In this document: positions 16,607-23,587 of the stretch, one piece after another | Numbering within the stretch: position 1 is the first letter of the stretch | Layout of the letters: each line of letters opens with the position of its first letter | Assembly: GCA_964459305.1 (NCBI GenBank) | Contig: CAYWNA010000198.1 | Location: forward strand, 1-24,194 | Direction of reading: 5' to 3' | DNA length: 24,194 nucleotides | DNA from: CAYWNA01 sp964459305 | GTDB taxonomy: Bacteria; Planctomycetota; Planctomycetia; Pirellulales; Pirellulaceae | The notes under the pieces: model-generated | What the model saw: the letters and a program-made list of their open reading frames with translations, nothing else | Databases searched by the model: none | What the model was told of the DNA's origin: nothing | Translations under genes and position numbers: made by a program

Positions 16607-17130
16607 CAAAATAGTCTCCCTATCCCCTCTGGCAGTCGCAAAGAGCCGGACCTGCTCGGACACAGATGCGAAAACCAAGAAATATGCCAGAGTCCACTCC
16701 GGCCGGCAAGTGGCTACCCCTCGCAGTGACTGCATCGTTTACTGGAACTGTTTGGTGAACTGAGCACTGCGGACCCTGGCGATACCTCGCGCTGAATCGG
16801 TGATTCATCAACCGGCTGAAGCAACACTACCACCTTTAGCGGCCTCCTTGCCAGCAAAATGACTGCAGCCTCAGATCGATTGTGATCCTTGCGATGGTAG
16901 CAGCCCGTGTACGTTTCACTCCCCATAGCAAATGGTTGCCCTTTCGATTTTCCGCCTGCTCAATCGTGGTAAACGCAAGCATCGCGGGATGATGCGATGG
17001 AAAGTGGGCATGACAGAAAGATGTCTTTCCTGGCAAGTTCGCAATGCGGCCAAGAACACGTCGGGTTGACTGCCATGCGAAAACCGCGTTCTCTTTGTAG
17101 AGTTCCTTCTTTTTGAAAGCGAGGTTTTTC
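16607..17130. other. Divergent intergenic region between hisA and the yceH-like gene
   Basis: These 524 bases should hold promoters for both directions. No attenuator with clustered His codons, riboswitch, tRNA or strong hairpin was seen. The frames here are shadows or extensions of the neighbours. A GAGG at 17121-17124 is the ribosome binding site of the gene at 17131. Confidence 0.4.
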
Positions 17131-17859
17131 ATGCTAGACGAACCTGCTGCACCGACCGAAGAGGCGCAATCCAAATGGCAGCCGCTGGGCCCGCGTGAGC
17201 GGCGCGTGGTGGGCGTGTTGATTGAGAAAGCCAAAACGACACCGGACGCCTACCCGCTGACCTTGAACGCGCTGACGACCGGGTGCAACCAGAAAAGCAA
17301 CCGTTCGCCGCAGATGAACTTGAGCTCCGATGATGTGGCCGATTCGCTCGACCGGTTGCGCGAAATGGGGGCGGTGCTCGAAATACAGGGCGCCGGACGC
17401 ATGTTCAAGTATCGTCACCAGATGTACGACTGGCTAGGCGTGGACAAGACGGAAATCGCCGTGATGGCAGAGTTGCTGCTTCGTGGCGAACAGACCGTTG
17501 GCGAACTACGGGCCCGGGCTTCACGCATGGAGCCGATCGCCGGCCTGAGCGAACTGAGACCGATTCTGCAGGCGCTTGCCGACAAACGCCTCGTCGTCTC
17601 GCTCACACCCGAGGGGCGTGGCCAGATGATAACGCACGGTCTATACCCCGATCGTGAATTGCAGGAGTCCCGGTCGCACACCGTCCCACAAACCGGAACA
17701 CCACCACCGCCTGCGTCGAGTGGCACGGCTCCGGCGGCCTCGTATGTTTCCCAAGACGACTTCGACCAGATGAGCTCCGAATTGGCGGAGTTGAAGGCCG
17801 AGGTGCATCGCCTTCGCGAACAGATCGAGAGACTCCAGCAGACAGTCTCGGAAGGGTGA
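17131..17859 (+). CDS. YceH family protein (DUF480)
   Basis: This 242-residue protein belongs to the YceH/DUF480 family, which has two winged-helix-like domains and no firmly known function. The family hallmark is near the N terminus: LGPRERRVVGVLIEKAKTTP, then the YPLTLNALTTGCNQKSNR block. The second domain includes LLRGEQTVGELRARASRM. After about residue 180 a Pro/Ser-rich linker leads to a coiled coil (about 210-240, with Leu-Glu-Arg heptads), which could mediate dimerisation. ATG 17131 has GAGG 6 bases upstream, better than the ATG at 17113. The stop overlaps a possible GTG start of the next gene, and the two are clearly cotranscribed. Confidence 0.88.
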   Translation: MLDEPAAPTEEAQSKWQPLGPRERRVVGVLIEKAKTTPDAYPLTLNALTTGCNQKSNRSPQMNLSSDDVADSLDRLREMGAVLEIQGAGRMFKYRHQMYDWLGVDKTEIAVMAELLLRGEQTVGELRARASRMEPIAGLSELRPILQALADKRLVVSLTPEGRGQMITHGLYPDRELQESRSHTVPQTGTPPPPASSGTAPAASYVSQDDFDQMSSELAELKAEVHRLREQIERLQQTVSEG

Positions 17860-17864
17860 GGCCT

Positions 17865-18356
17865 ATGCCAGAAACCTACCACGTCCGTTTGGACAAGGAG
17901 TACCATGTCTTTAGCGCCGCTCACTTTATCACCTTCGACGGCAACGTGTGTGAACAGTTGCACGGGCACAACTACCGCGTCGCGGTCGAGGTCGAAGGGC
18001 CGCTGGACGAGAACCAATACGTCGTCGACTTCATCGCGTTGCGAGACGCGCTGAAAGGGATCACAGACGAACTGGACCATCACGTGCTCTTGCCGACAGG
18101 GCATCCCCACGTCCAAGTCCGCAGCGACGAACGCGAAGTGGAAGTCACCTTTCAGGACCGTAGGTGGGTCTTTCCGCGCGACGGCTGCCTGCTGCTTCCC
18201 GTGAGCAACACGACGGCGGAGCTTCTAGCACGATACATCGGCAAGCGTCTTTTGGACGACGTGCAAAGTCGGACCGGCGCACGTCCCCAGCGAGTGCAGG
18301 TTGCTGTGGACGAAAGCAATGGCCAGTGGGCGGTCTGGGAAACGGTCGACGATTGA
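17865..18356 (+). CDS. queD: 6-carboxytetrahydropterin synthase / PTPS family (QueD-like)
   Basis: This 163-residue protein is a 6-pyruvoyl-tetrahydropterin-synthase-family enzyme. QueD-type members convert dihydroneopterin triphosphate to 6-carboxytetrahydropterin in queuosine synthesis. The zinc ligands H20, H33 and H35 are visible. C29 lies in the QueD-like C-x3-H-G-H motif (CEQLHGHNY), D71-H72 complete the catalytic site, and E150 in VAVDES is the pterin anchor. It is longer than the usual 120-140 residues, because of an insertion at about 78-108. ATG 17865 has AAGGG 8 bases upstream and starts 5 bases after the yceH stop. A biopterin-like role is possible; no other queuosine genes or preQ1 riboswitch are here. 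Confidence 0.85.
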   Translation: MPETYHVRLDKEYHVFSAAHFITFDGNVCEQLHGHNYRVAVEVEGPLDENQYVVDFIALRDALKGITDELDHHVLLPTGHPHVQVRSDEREVEVTFQDRRWVFPRDGCLLLPVSNTTAELLARYIGKRLLDDVQSRTGARPQRVQVAVDESNGQWAVWETVDD

Positions 18357-18400
18357 ATGCCGCGTACCGTCTTCAAACTTGTCCTTCGGCCGAAGATACT

Positions 18401-18528
18401 TATACCGTCCGCGGCCAGGATTGACACTTTTCCGCATGTAGCCGAAGTCGCCAGACTTTGGACCATGTAGGGAAAAACCAAACTCTGGCGAGTTCGGCTA
18501 CAGGTCAGACTTGTCCGCGGCCGGTATA
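18401..18528. repeat. Nested REP-like palindrome
   Basis: The inner arms (18437-18461 and 18478-18502) match at 23 of 25 positions around a 16-base loop. The outer arms (18401-18417 and 18512-18528, TATACCG-x-CCGCGG core) match at 15 of 17. The inner arm contains ACTCTGGCGAGTTCGGCTAC, which pairs with the family seen at 7261-7328. The whole element, 128 bp, begins 45 bases after the QueD stop. It may act as a terminator or a mobile REP-type unit. Confidence 0.8.
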
Positions 18529-18546
18529 GCTCCAATCGGGCAACCG

Positions 18547-18573
18547 GAGCCCATCAAGCTGGAACATGGGCTC
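18547..18573 (+). other. Hairpin upstream of the ThuA gene
   Basis: GAGCCCAT (18547-18554) pairs perfectly with ATGGGCTC (18566-18573) around an 11-base loop, ending 62 bases before the ThuA start. It may be a leader hairpin or simply part of the repeat-rich spacer. No T run follows. Confidence 0.3.
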
Positions 18574-18635
18574 GCGACATGCTCTAATCAGGGACAAGCG
18601 ATTCCCTATAACCATCTTCCATCAGGGGGTGCATC

Positions 18636-19376
18636 ATGAAACGACTCGCTACATTCACCGTGCTGGCATGTGTCGCGCTGGCTTTGACCGTCCCTGCTCA
18701 CGCCGAGAAATCCGGGGACAAGATCCGCATTCTATTGACCTATGGCGGTCACGGTTTCCAGCAGGAGCCTTTCTTTGCCATGTTCGACGCTTTGCCTGAC
18801 GTCGAATACACCAAGGCCGAATTGCCCAAAGACGCAGGCCTATTCAAGCCGGGGCTGCACCAGGACTACGACGTCATCGTCATGTACGACATGGTCAAGG
18901 GCATTTCGCCTGAGCAGCAGAAAGCGTTTGTCGCGCTGCTGGAGGAAGGCATCGGTGTTGTCTCGCTACACCACAACCTTGGCGCCCACCGCGATTGGGA
19001 CGAGTTCAAGAACATCATTGGCGGGAAGTTCATCCTCCGTAACATCACGATCGAGGGGCGGAAGCATAAGAAATCCACGTGGTCACACGACGAGAACTTG
19101 AAGGTGACCGTGGCCGACAAGGATCATCCGATCACCAATGGGCTGGGGGATTTCGAAATCCACGACGAGACCTACGGCGGATACTACACGGCGCCGGATG
19201 TCCAAGTGCTGCTTACCACCGACCACCCCAAGAACGATCCGGAATTGGCATGGACGAAGACCTACGGTAAGAGCCGCGTGTTCTTCTTCATGCTCGGCCA
19301 CGACCGCCACGCATGGGAGAATCCCAACTTCCCGAAAATCCTCCGTCGAGGCATCTGCTGGGCCGCCGGACGTTAG
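18636..19376 (+). CDS. Exported ThuA-like domain protein
   Basis: This 246-residue protein has a clear signal peptide (MKRLATFTVLACVALALTV, cleavage after AHA at about 23), so it acts outside the cytoplasm. The rest is a single ThuA-like domain with the class I glutamine-amidotransferase-like fold: ILLTYGGHGFQQEPF, then DVIVMYDMVKGIS, GIGVVSLHHNLGAH, and the C-terminal MLGHDRHAWENP followed by R-R-G-I-C-W-A. ThuA was named for trehalose utilisation. Planctomycetes carry many exported ThuA-like proteins, probably linked to polysaccharide breakdown; the activity is not established. ATG 18636 follows AGGGGGTG at a suitable distance. It is flanked by repeats on both sides and appears to stand alone. 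Confidence 0.88.
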   Translation: MKRLATFTVLACVALALTVPAHAEKSGDKIRILLTYGGHGFQQEPFFAMFDALPDVEYTKAELPKDAGLFKPGLHQDYDVIVMYDMVKGISPEQQKAFVALLEEGIGVVSLHHNLGAHRDWDEFKNIIGGKFILRNITIEGRKHKKSTWSHDENLKVTVADKDHPITNGLGDFEIHDETYGGYYTAPDVQVLLTTDHPKNDPELAWTKTYGKSRVFFFMLGHDRHAWENPNFPKILRRGICWAAGR

Positions 19377-19463
19377 TTGGGCAATTCGGCGGCCGCATTC
19401 AGGCCCGTCCAGGCTCTCGTTTGCGGCCAACGGCCAGGTGATTCCGCCCGCGGGCGAAAATGA

Positions 19464-19583
19464 CTCGTTTAACCGCGACCCGCCGGGGGAGTGCGAGTAC
19501 GCTCACCATTCCTTGGACGCGCTCCCCTGGCGGCGTGCGCGCCCCCAGCCCTCGCGCACGCTTCCGGCTTGCGGTTAAACGAG
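19464..19583 (+). repeat. Structured three-stem element (MITE-like or RNA)
   Basis: Outer stem P1 is a perfect 13-bp pair (19464-19476 with 19571-19583). Inside it, P2 pairs 19480-19495 with 19518-19533 over 16 bp; two positions are G-U wobbles in plus-strand RNA. P3 pairs about 19534-19541 with 19553-19560 over 8 bp. The three form a multibranch fold. An intrinsic terminator follows 48 bases later. It could be a non-autonomous repeat or a structured RNA. The wobble pairs favour the plus strand as the functional RNA, which is an inference. Confidence 0.55.
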
Positions 19584-19631
19584 CAAATGTGTCAAACCTG
19601 ACCGAGGCCCGTATCGCAAGATGGAAACGCC

Positions 19632-19665
19632 AACACCGGCTTCGTGGCAAAGCCGGTGTTTCTTT
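19632..19665 (+). terminator. Intrinsic terminator
   Basis: AACACCGGCTT (19632-19642) pairs perfectly with AAGCCGGTGTT (19650-19660) around a 7-base loop, followed by TCTTT. It closes the ThuA transcript or an RNA containing the structured element just upstream. Confidence 0.75.
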
Positions 19666-19841
19666 GCGCCCCCATACGTGTCAATATAGGTCCGACAGGT
19701 AGAATAGGGTGCTTATTCGATCTTTCTTGATTATGCCGATTTTGACGAAAGTTCTGATTGGGAGATACCGATAAAATCGCCAGGGAGAAACTGGATTCGG
19801 TGGGCGGCCTCACCTTAAACGCAAGACTAAGGAAATCTTCC

Positions 19842-20984
19842 ATGACTGTGGTCTCACGAGCATTCGGCCGGAGGTGGTTGCTGGGTCTGACGGCGATCTC
19901 ACTGGCAATCTTCACGGACAGTGCATACGGGCAAGCCCCGACGAAAAAGACTTCTGGCAAAAGCGCTCATTCACTCGATGCCCCTGTTGGTGTGACGGGC
20001 CGGATGACTGGCTACGTACCGAAGCACGCCAAGGTTACTGGCGTGTCCACGACGGACTTTGGTACGGACATCGTCAATGGCGGCACGTACTACGAGGATT
20101 CTTCGACCGGTGACCTGATCATTGAGGAGAGTTCGATGGTCGGATCGTGCTGCACGGACGGCGGTTGCGGCGACTGCTCCCTGGTTCCATGTTGCACCAT
20201 CTCGCCGGGGAATCTCGAAGTGTTCGTCGGTGTCGAGGGATTCACAGGACCGTCTAACCGGGGTGGGAGTGCAAGTTTCGGTTTCAACGAGGGCGTGAAC
20301 TGGGCCATTCCAATATCCGGTTTCAACTGCCTCGGCGGCCAACTCGGTTTTCGCGCTACCCACAGCAGCCTGTCAGGTGCTGAATTCACAAACGACACTC
20401 GGAATCAAGTTTTTGTGACTGGCGGCCTGTTTCGACGGGTGGACGTTGGCCTGCAGGGCGGCTTGGTGGTCGACTACCTGTCCGACGCTTGGTACCGCAA
20501 CGGGGATTTCATGAATCTGCGGGGCGAGCTCAGTTGGGTCACATGTGGCACGCGGGATTTCGGCGTCTGGTTCACTAACGAGATGAAGACGTCCCAGGAA
20601 CCCTCACCGAATAATCAGCAGATCGAGACCTGGGGTTCGACCGATCTATATGCACTCTTCTTCCGCGAGCAGTTTGGCGCGTGCAACGGCAGCGAAGCCC
20701 GTATCTTCGCGGGATTTTCCGGCGAGAGCGATGGGCTGCTCGGAGCCGACGTTCGCCTGCCGTTGACGAGTAACTGGGCCTTGGAGACGGGGTTTGCCTA
20801 TCTCGTGCCAAAACAGGGCGAAGGGACGGTTGCCGGGTCCGGGATAAACCTCGTCGGACACGCCCAGGAATCTTGGAATCTGGGAATCAACATGGTGTGG
20901 TATCCCGGTAAATGCAGAGACCAGTACAATCAGCCACTGTTCCCCGTGGCCGACAACGGGTGCTTCATGCTCGACCTGCAATAG
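19842..20984 (+). CDS. DUF6666-like exported protein, probable outer-membrane protein
   Basis: This 380-residue protein has a signal peptide (basic AFGRRW, hydrophobic LLGLTAISLAIF, cleavage near AYG at about 30). Residues 103-118 hold six cysteines in a dense Gly/Asp-rich cluster (GSCCTDGGCGDC, then VPCC). The rest alternates aromatic, Gly and polar residues in a beta-strand pattern (LGFRATHSSLSG, GLQGGLVVDYLSD, ESWNLGINMVWYPG), like a beta-barrel or surface protein. It resembles the planctomycete family DUF6666; the name is from memory. ATG 19842 was preferred over the frame start at 19758 because the signal peptide begins there and AAGGAAA lies upstream. A strong terminator follows. No function is known. 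Confidence 0.72.
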   Translation: MTVVSRAFGRRWLLGLTAISLAIFTDSAYGQAPTKKTSGKSAHSLDAPVGVTGRMTGYVPKHAKVTGVSTTDFGTDIVNGGTYYEDSSTGDLIIEESSMVGSCCTDGGCGDCSLVPCCTISPGNLEVFVGVEGFTGPSNRGGSASFGFNEGVNWAIPISGFNCLGGQLGFRATHSSLSGAEFTNDTRNQVFVTGGLFRRVDVGLQGGLVVDYLSDAWYRNGDFMNLRGELSWVTCGTRDFGVWFTNEMKTSQEPSPNNQQIETWGSTDLYALFFREQFGACNGSEARIFAGFSGESDGLLGADVRLPLTSNWALETGFAYLVPKQGEGTVAGSGINLVGHAQESWNLGINMVWYPGKCRDQYNQPLFPVADNGCFMLDLQ

Positions 20985-21007
20985 TCGCCCGTCGATTTAG
21001 AGACGAG

Positions 21008-21053
21008 AAAGCAAAGTAGGGTCCCGCTTGCCGAGCGGGGCCTTTGCTTTTTT
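21008..21053. terminator. Long hairpin terminator, probably bidirectional
   Basis: A 9-bp stem with one G-U pair (21020-21028 with 21034-21042) stands on a 5-bp stem (GCAAA with TTTGC, 21011-21015 and 21043-21047) and is followed by T6 at 21048-21053. It lies 23 bases after the DUF6666-like stop. On the minus strand it is 12 bases beyond the stop of the STN-repeat gene and is followed by a T-rich tract, so it may serve both convergent genes. Confidence 0.85.
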
Positions 21054-21065
21054 CGGACGGATCGC

Positions 21066-22790
21066 TCAAAAGAAACCCCCGCCCATGCCTCCGCCCCCGC
21101 CCATGGACGTGGCCGGGACAGAACGGTACGTGCCACCGAGTCTTCCCAGCAGTCTGCTAATCTGCCGGTGTACCGCGTCCGTATGACGGATGATCAGACG
21201 CCCGGGAATGGCTCTGGAATACACGTCGTCACGCTCGCTCCAACTGCCCGGTTCAATCAACTCCGTGATCACAGCCAGCAATTCCTGTTCCGGTATGATC
21301 GCGGGACGCCCCGCCGCTCTTTCCCCTGGTTGACCAACTGCGCCGGGTCCAGGAGTCACCGCACCGCCAAACTGCCCCATAATCCCGGCTGGCGCGGATT
21401 CAGATGAAGAAGTGGTTCTCCGGGAGACCGCCACTGTGGGAACATGGTAGATTACGAGCGTCGTCTTCTCGCTCGCGGCTTCGCTGACCGGAGCAGTGCT
21501 CGTCTCTGAGCTTTCTGCAAGGTGCTGCCGCACCTTCGCCAGCAGGTCCGCAATCTCCTCGTGGACACGTGGCTCCTGCGATACGAGCAGAACATCGATG
21601 TGGGGGCAGAAGCCAATGCTCCCCGGACCGCCAACCTCGTCCCAAGTCGACGGTGCAACGGTGGAGTTGATCAGACTAACGAGATCGCCATGGTCGGCCG
21701 GACGCATCGGGGCGCCGAACATGTCGATGTCCACAGTCTTGCCGAGAAGGTCCGCGACAGGATAGGCCCGGGTGGTGGGAAAACTCTCCGCCTCTTCCGG
21801 CGTGGTGATGACCAGAGCCTGATCCCGGACGATCCACGTCAGATCCAGATCCCGCAGCATGTGGTTCAGCGCATGGCGAAGCTGGATGTTCTCGGCTTGA
21901 AAGGTGACTGGCTCGTCCGCGCCGATTCCCACGTCGTCCAAGGCCCTGGCATCGAGAATGACGTTGGACTTCGTCTGAGCTGCAAGAAACTCAACGACGT
22001 CATGCAGAGGGCTATCCGAGAGATCAAATGTCATCGGCGTAACCAGGGCCGGCGTGATCCGTGTCATGGCTGGGTCATCTTCGACGATGTCAACAGACGC
22101 GGCCGTCGGTGGCGATTCGCTGTGCTTTTCGGCCAACTGCTTTGCCTTGCGGTACAAGGCCAGCGCGTCTCGCAGCTGGTCGTGAGCGTCTGCTGTCTGC
22201 GAGACCACGACGCCACCGCGAAACGCTTCGATGGCCCCCGGCCCGCCAACCGAACCCCACGTTTGAGGCACAATGATCGACGTGATCAAGTCGATGAGCG
22301 AGTCGTAGTCGTACTCCTCAGGCGTCGACGAGACGGCGGGTTTGACCAGATCTACGACTTCATACACCGCCGTGTGCAAGAAACCCTCCGCCTCCTCGGG
22401 CGTGGTGATGAGCAGCGCGCCATCCCGAAGGTCCCAAGTCAACTCCAACGGTCGAAGCAAATGCCGCAGCACGCTGTGCAACGACATGTCCGAGAATTTT
22501 CCAGTGATCGGTGTATCCTGGGCCATGCCGACGTCGTCCAAGGCACGACGATCAATCAGAACCGCTGCGCCGGTACACTCTCTCAGATAGGCCGCAACTT
22601 CGGTCAGCGGCTGTTCCTTGAAGTCAACGGAGACTGTTTTTTTCAGGGCCAGCCCGATTTCGGCCTTCCAGTCCGATCCGGCCAATCGTTGTGGCGTATC
22701 GGTCTCGCCTTTGTCCTTGGGCTGAACGACCGATGGAGCGACGGCCCATGTGGATAGCACAACAGTCAGCAATACAGCGCACCGTGGCAT
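21066..22790 (-). CDS. Exported protein with two STN/secretin-like repeats
   Basis: This 574-residue protein has a signal peptide (MPRCAVLLTVVLSTWAVA). It then shows an internal duplication: each unit has an STN-like domain (A-L-D-D-V-G, then L-T-W-x-x-R-D-x-A-L-x-I-T-T-P-E-E-A-E) followed by a secretin N-domain-like module with S/T-W-x-x-V-G-G-P-G-x-I. A third, degenerate module without that glycine motif (ELIEPGSW, then LIIRHTDAVHRQISRLLG) lies near the C terminus. The tail is Gly/Met-rich and ends in Phe-Phe. STN domains belong to secretins and TonB receptors, but no secretin pore domain is present, so this is not a complete secretin. It probably acts in the periplasm; the role is unknown. 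ATG 22790 has AAGGGG 8 bases upstream. Confidence 0.78.
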   Translation of the reverse strand: MPRCAVLLTVVLSTWAVAPSVVQPKDKGETDTPQRLAGSDWKAEIGLALKKTVSVDFKEQPLTEVAAYLRECTGAAVLIDRRALDDVGMAQDTPITGKFSDMSLHSVLRHLLRPLELTWDLRDGALLITTPEEAEGFLHTAVYEVVDLVKPAVSSTPEEYDYDSLIDLITSIIVPQTWGSVGGPGAIEAFRGGVVVSQTADAHDQLRDALALYRKAKQLAEKHSESPPTAASVDIVEDDPAMTRITPALVTPMTFDLSDSPLHDVVEFLAAQTKSNVILDARALDDVGIGADEPVTFQAENIQLRHALNHMLRDLDLTWIVRDQALVITTPEEAESFPTTRAYPVADLLGKTVDIDMFGAPMRPADHGDLVSLINSTVAPSTWDEVGGPGSIGFCPHIDVLLVSQEPRVHEEIADLLAKVRQHLAESSETSTAPVSEAASEKTTLVIYHVPTVAVSRRTTSSSESAPAGIMGQFGGAVTPGPGAVGQPGERAAGRPAIIPEQELLAVITELIEPGSWSERDDVYSRAIPGRLIIRHTDAVHRQISRLLGRLGGTYRSVPATSMGGGGGMGGGFF

Positions 22791-23230
22791 AGCGATCCCC
22801 TTTTGGGTAGAAAGTAGATGTGAATCCCGCCTAGAAAACGCGCGGTGCCCCTGGTTCTTTATATCCTAGTGTCGCGGAAGCCTAGGATGCAAGAGTTTCG
22901 CAACGACCGTCAAGACGATAGCCGGCCCCGCGTATCGTTCGTACCAGTTGGACCGATGTCGCGATCCTCTTTCGATTGGTATCACCTGCTATTGCGATGG
23001 GCTGCCCCGGCGGGAACCGCTTTCTCGGAAGGTAGTGACTTGGGCGATTTACCTCCCGCCTACATGCCGAGTGCCGAGCAAGGTTCGGGGCAACATCGCC
23101 ATGACGGCGTCTTGACCGACTGAATTGAATTGGGTAGTAGTAACCTTCGTGGAAAGTTGCGGCCAGCGGGGTCGTGGCATTTTTCGTTGTGCACCCATGT
23201 CAAGAGACAGAAGCAAAAAGGACTCACGTC
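22791..23230. other. Intergenic region upstream of the selenoprotein gene
   Basis: No supported gene is seen in these 440 bases. A 92-codon GTG-started frame at 22845-23123 is Ser/Arg/Pro-rich, lacks a ribosome binding site and resembles no domain. The region must carry promoters for the leftward STN-repeat gene and the rightward selenoprotein gene. AAGGA at 23218-23222 is the ribosome binding site of the latter. Confidence 0.4.
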
Positions 23231-23470
23231 ATGAAACTCCACCTTCGTTACTGCTCTGCTTGAAACTACGAGCCAAAGGCCGTCAGTCTGACGGAAAAAA
23301 TCCTCAGCAGTTACAAGCAGAAGATCAAAGGGTTGGAACTCGAACCCTCTGGCGGAGGCTGTTTCGAACTAACCGCCGATGGCGATTTGGTCTACTCGAA
23401 ACTCTCCACCGGCCAATTCCCCGACGAAAAGGCAATCGTCAAAGAAATCGGCAAACGGCTGGGCCGTTGA
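23231..23470 (+). CDS. SelW/Rdx-family selenoprotein (UGA read as selenocysteine)
   Basis: Reading the UGA at 23261-23263 as selenocysteine gives a complete 79-residue protein. It begins MKLHLRYCSAU and ends IVKEIGKRLGR, stopping at UGA 23468-23470. It has the family's thioredoxin-like layout: a beta strand into the redox motif Y-C-S-A-U (C8, U11), a helix (AVSLTEKILSSYKQKI), and then G-x-F-E-like GGCFELTADGDLVYSK and TGQFPDEKAI blocks. SelW-like proteins are small thiol/selenol oxidoreductases, likely cytoplasmic, with roles in redox defence that are poorly defined in bacteria. ATG 23231 has AAGGA 8 bases upstream. Sec falls exactly at the family's redox position, and the frame stays intact after it, so a nonsense mutation is unlikely. 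The sulfatase follows after 117 bases. Confidence 0.88.
23261..23294 (+). promoter_or_regulatory. Sec UGA with candidate bacterial SECIS hairpin
   Basis: Downstream of the UGA (23261-23263), CCGTCA (23280-23285) pairs perfectly with TGACGG (23289-23294) around the loop GUC (23286-23288). The first loop base is G and it lies 22 bases after the UGA. Bacterial SECIS elements lie within the coding region just after the UGA and are bound by SelB; a G in the first two loop positions and a spacing of roughly 16-37 bases are typical. Both fit. The lower stem is weak, perhaps GAG with CTC. Confidence 0.7.
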
Positions 23471-23587
23471 GGTACGCGGGCACAGCCGTCTGAGTTCTTT
23501 TTCGCCCGGATACAACGACGAGCTTCTACTCCGCGCGCGAGCGGTCAACGAAGGTTGTCGGCGCCCTTGAGAGCGGAGACGGTAATC

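Noticed and set aside
21066..22790. A true secretin (type II/III/IV system pore)
   Set aside because: STN and N-domain-like modules are present, but the C-terminal pore domain is absent and no secretion genes are nearby.
22845..23123. 92-codon plus-strand ORF
   Set aside because: It starts at GTG without a ribosome binding site, and its composition is not protein-like.
23261..23263. TGA in the SelW-like frame as a nonsense mutation (pseudogene)
   Set aside because: It falls exactly at the redox Sec/Cys position, the frame is intact on both sides, and a G-loop hairpin follows at SECIS distance.
23125..23493. 122-codon plus-strand ORF overlapping the selenoprotein
   Set aside because: It is in another frame, has a basic Ser/Arg/Lys-rich translation with no domain, and is a shadow of the Sec-containing gene.
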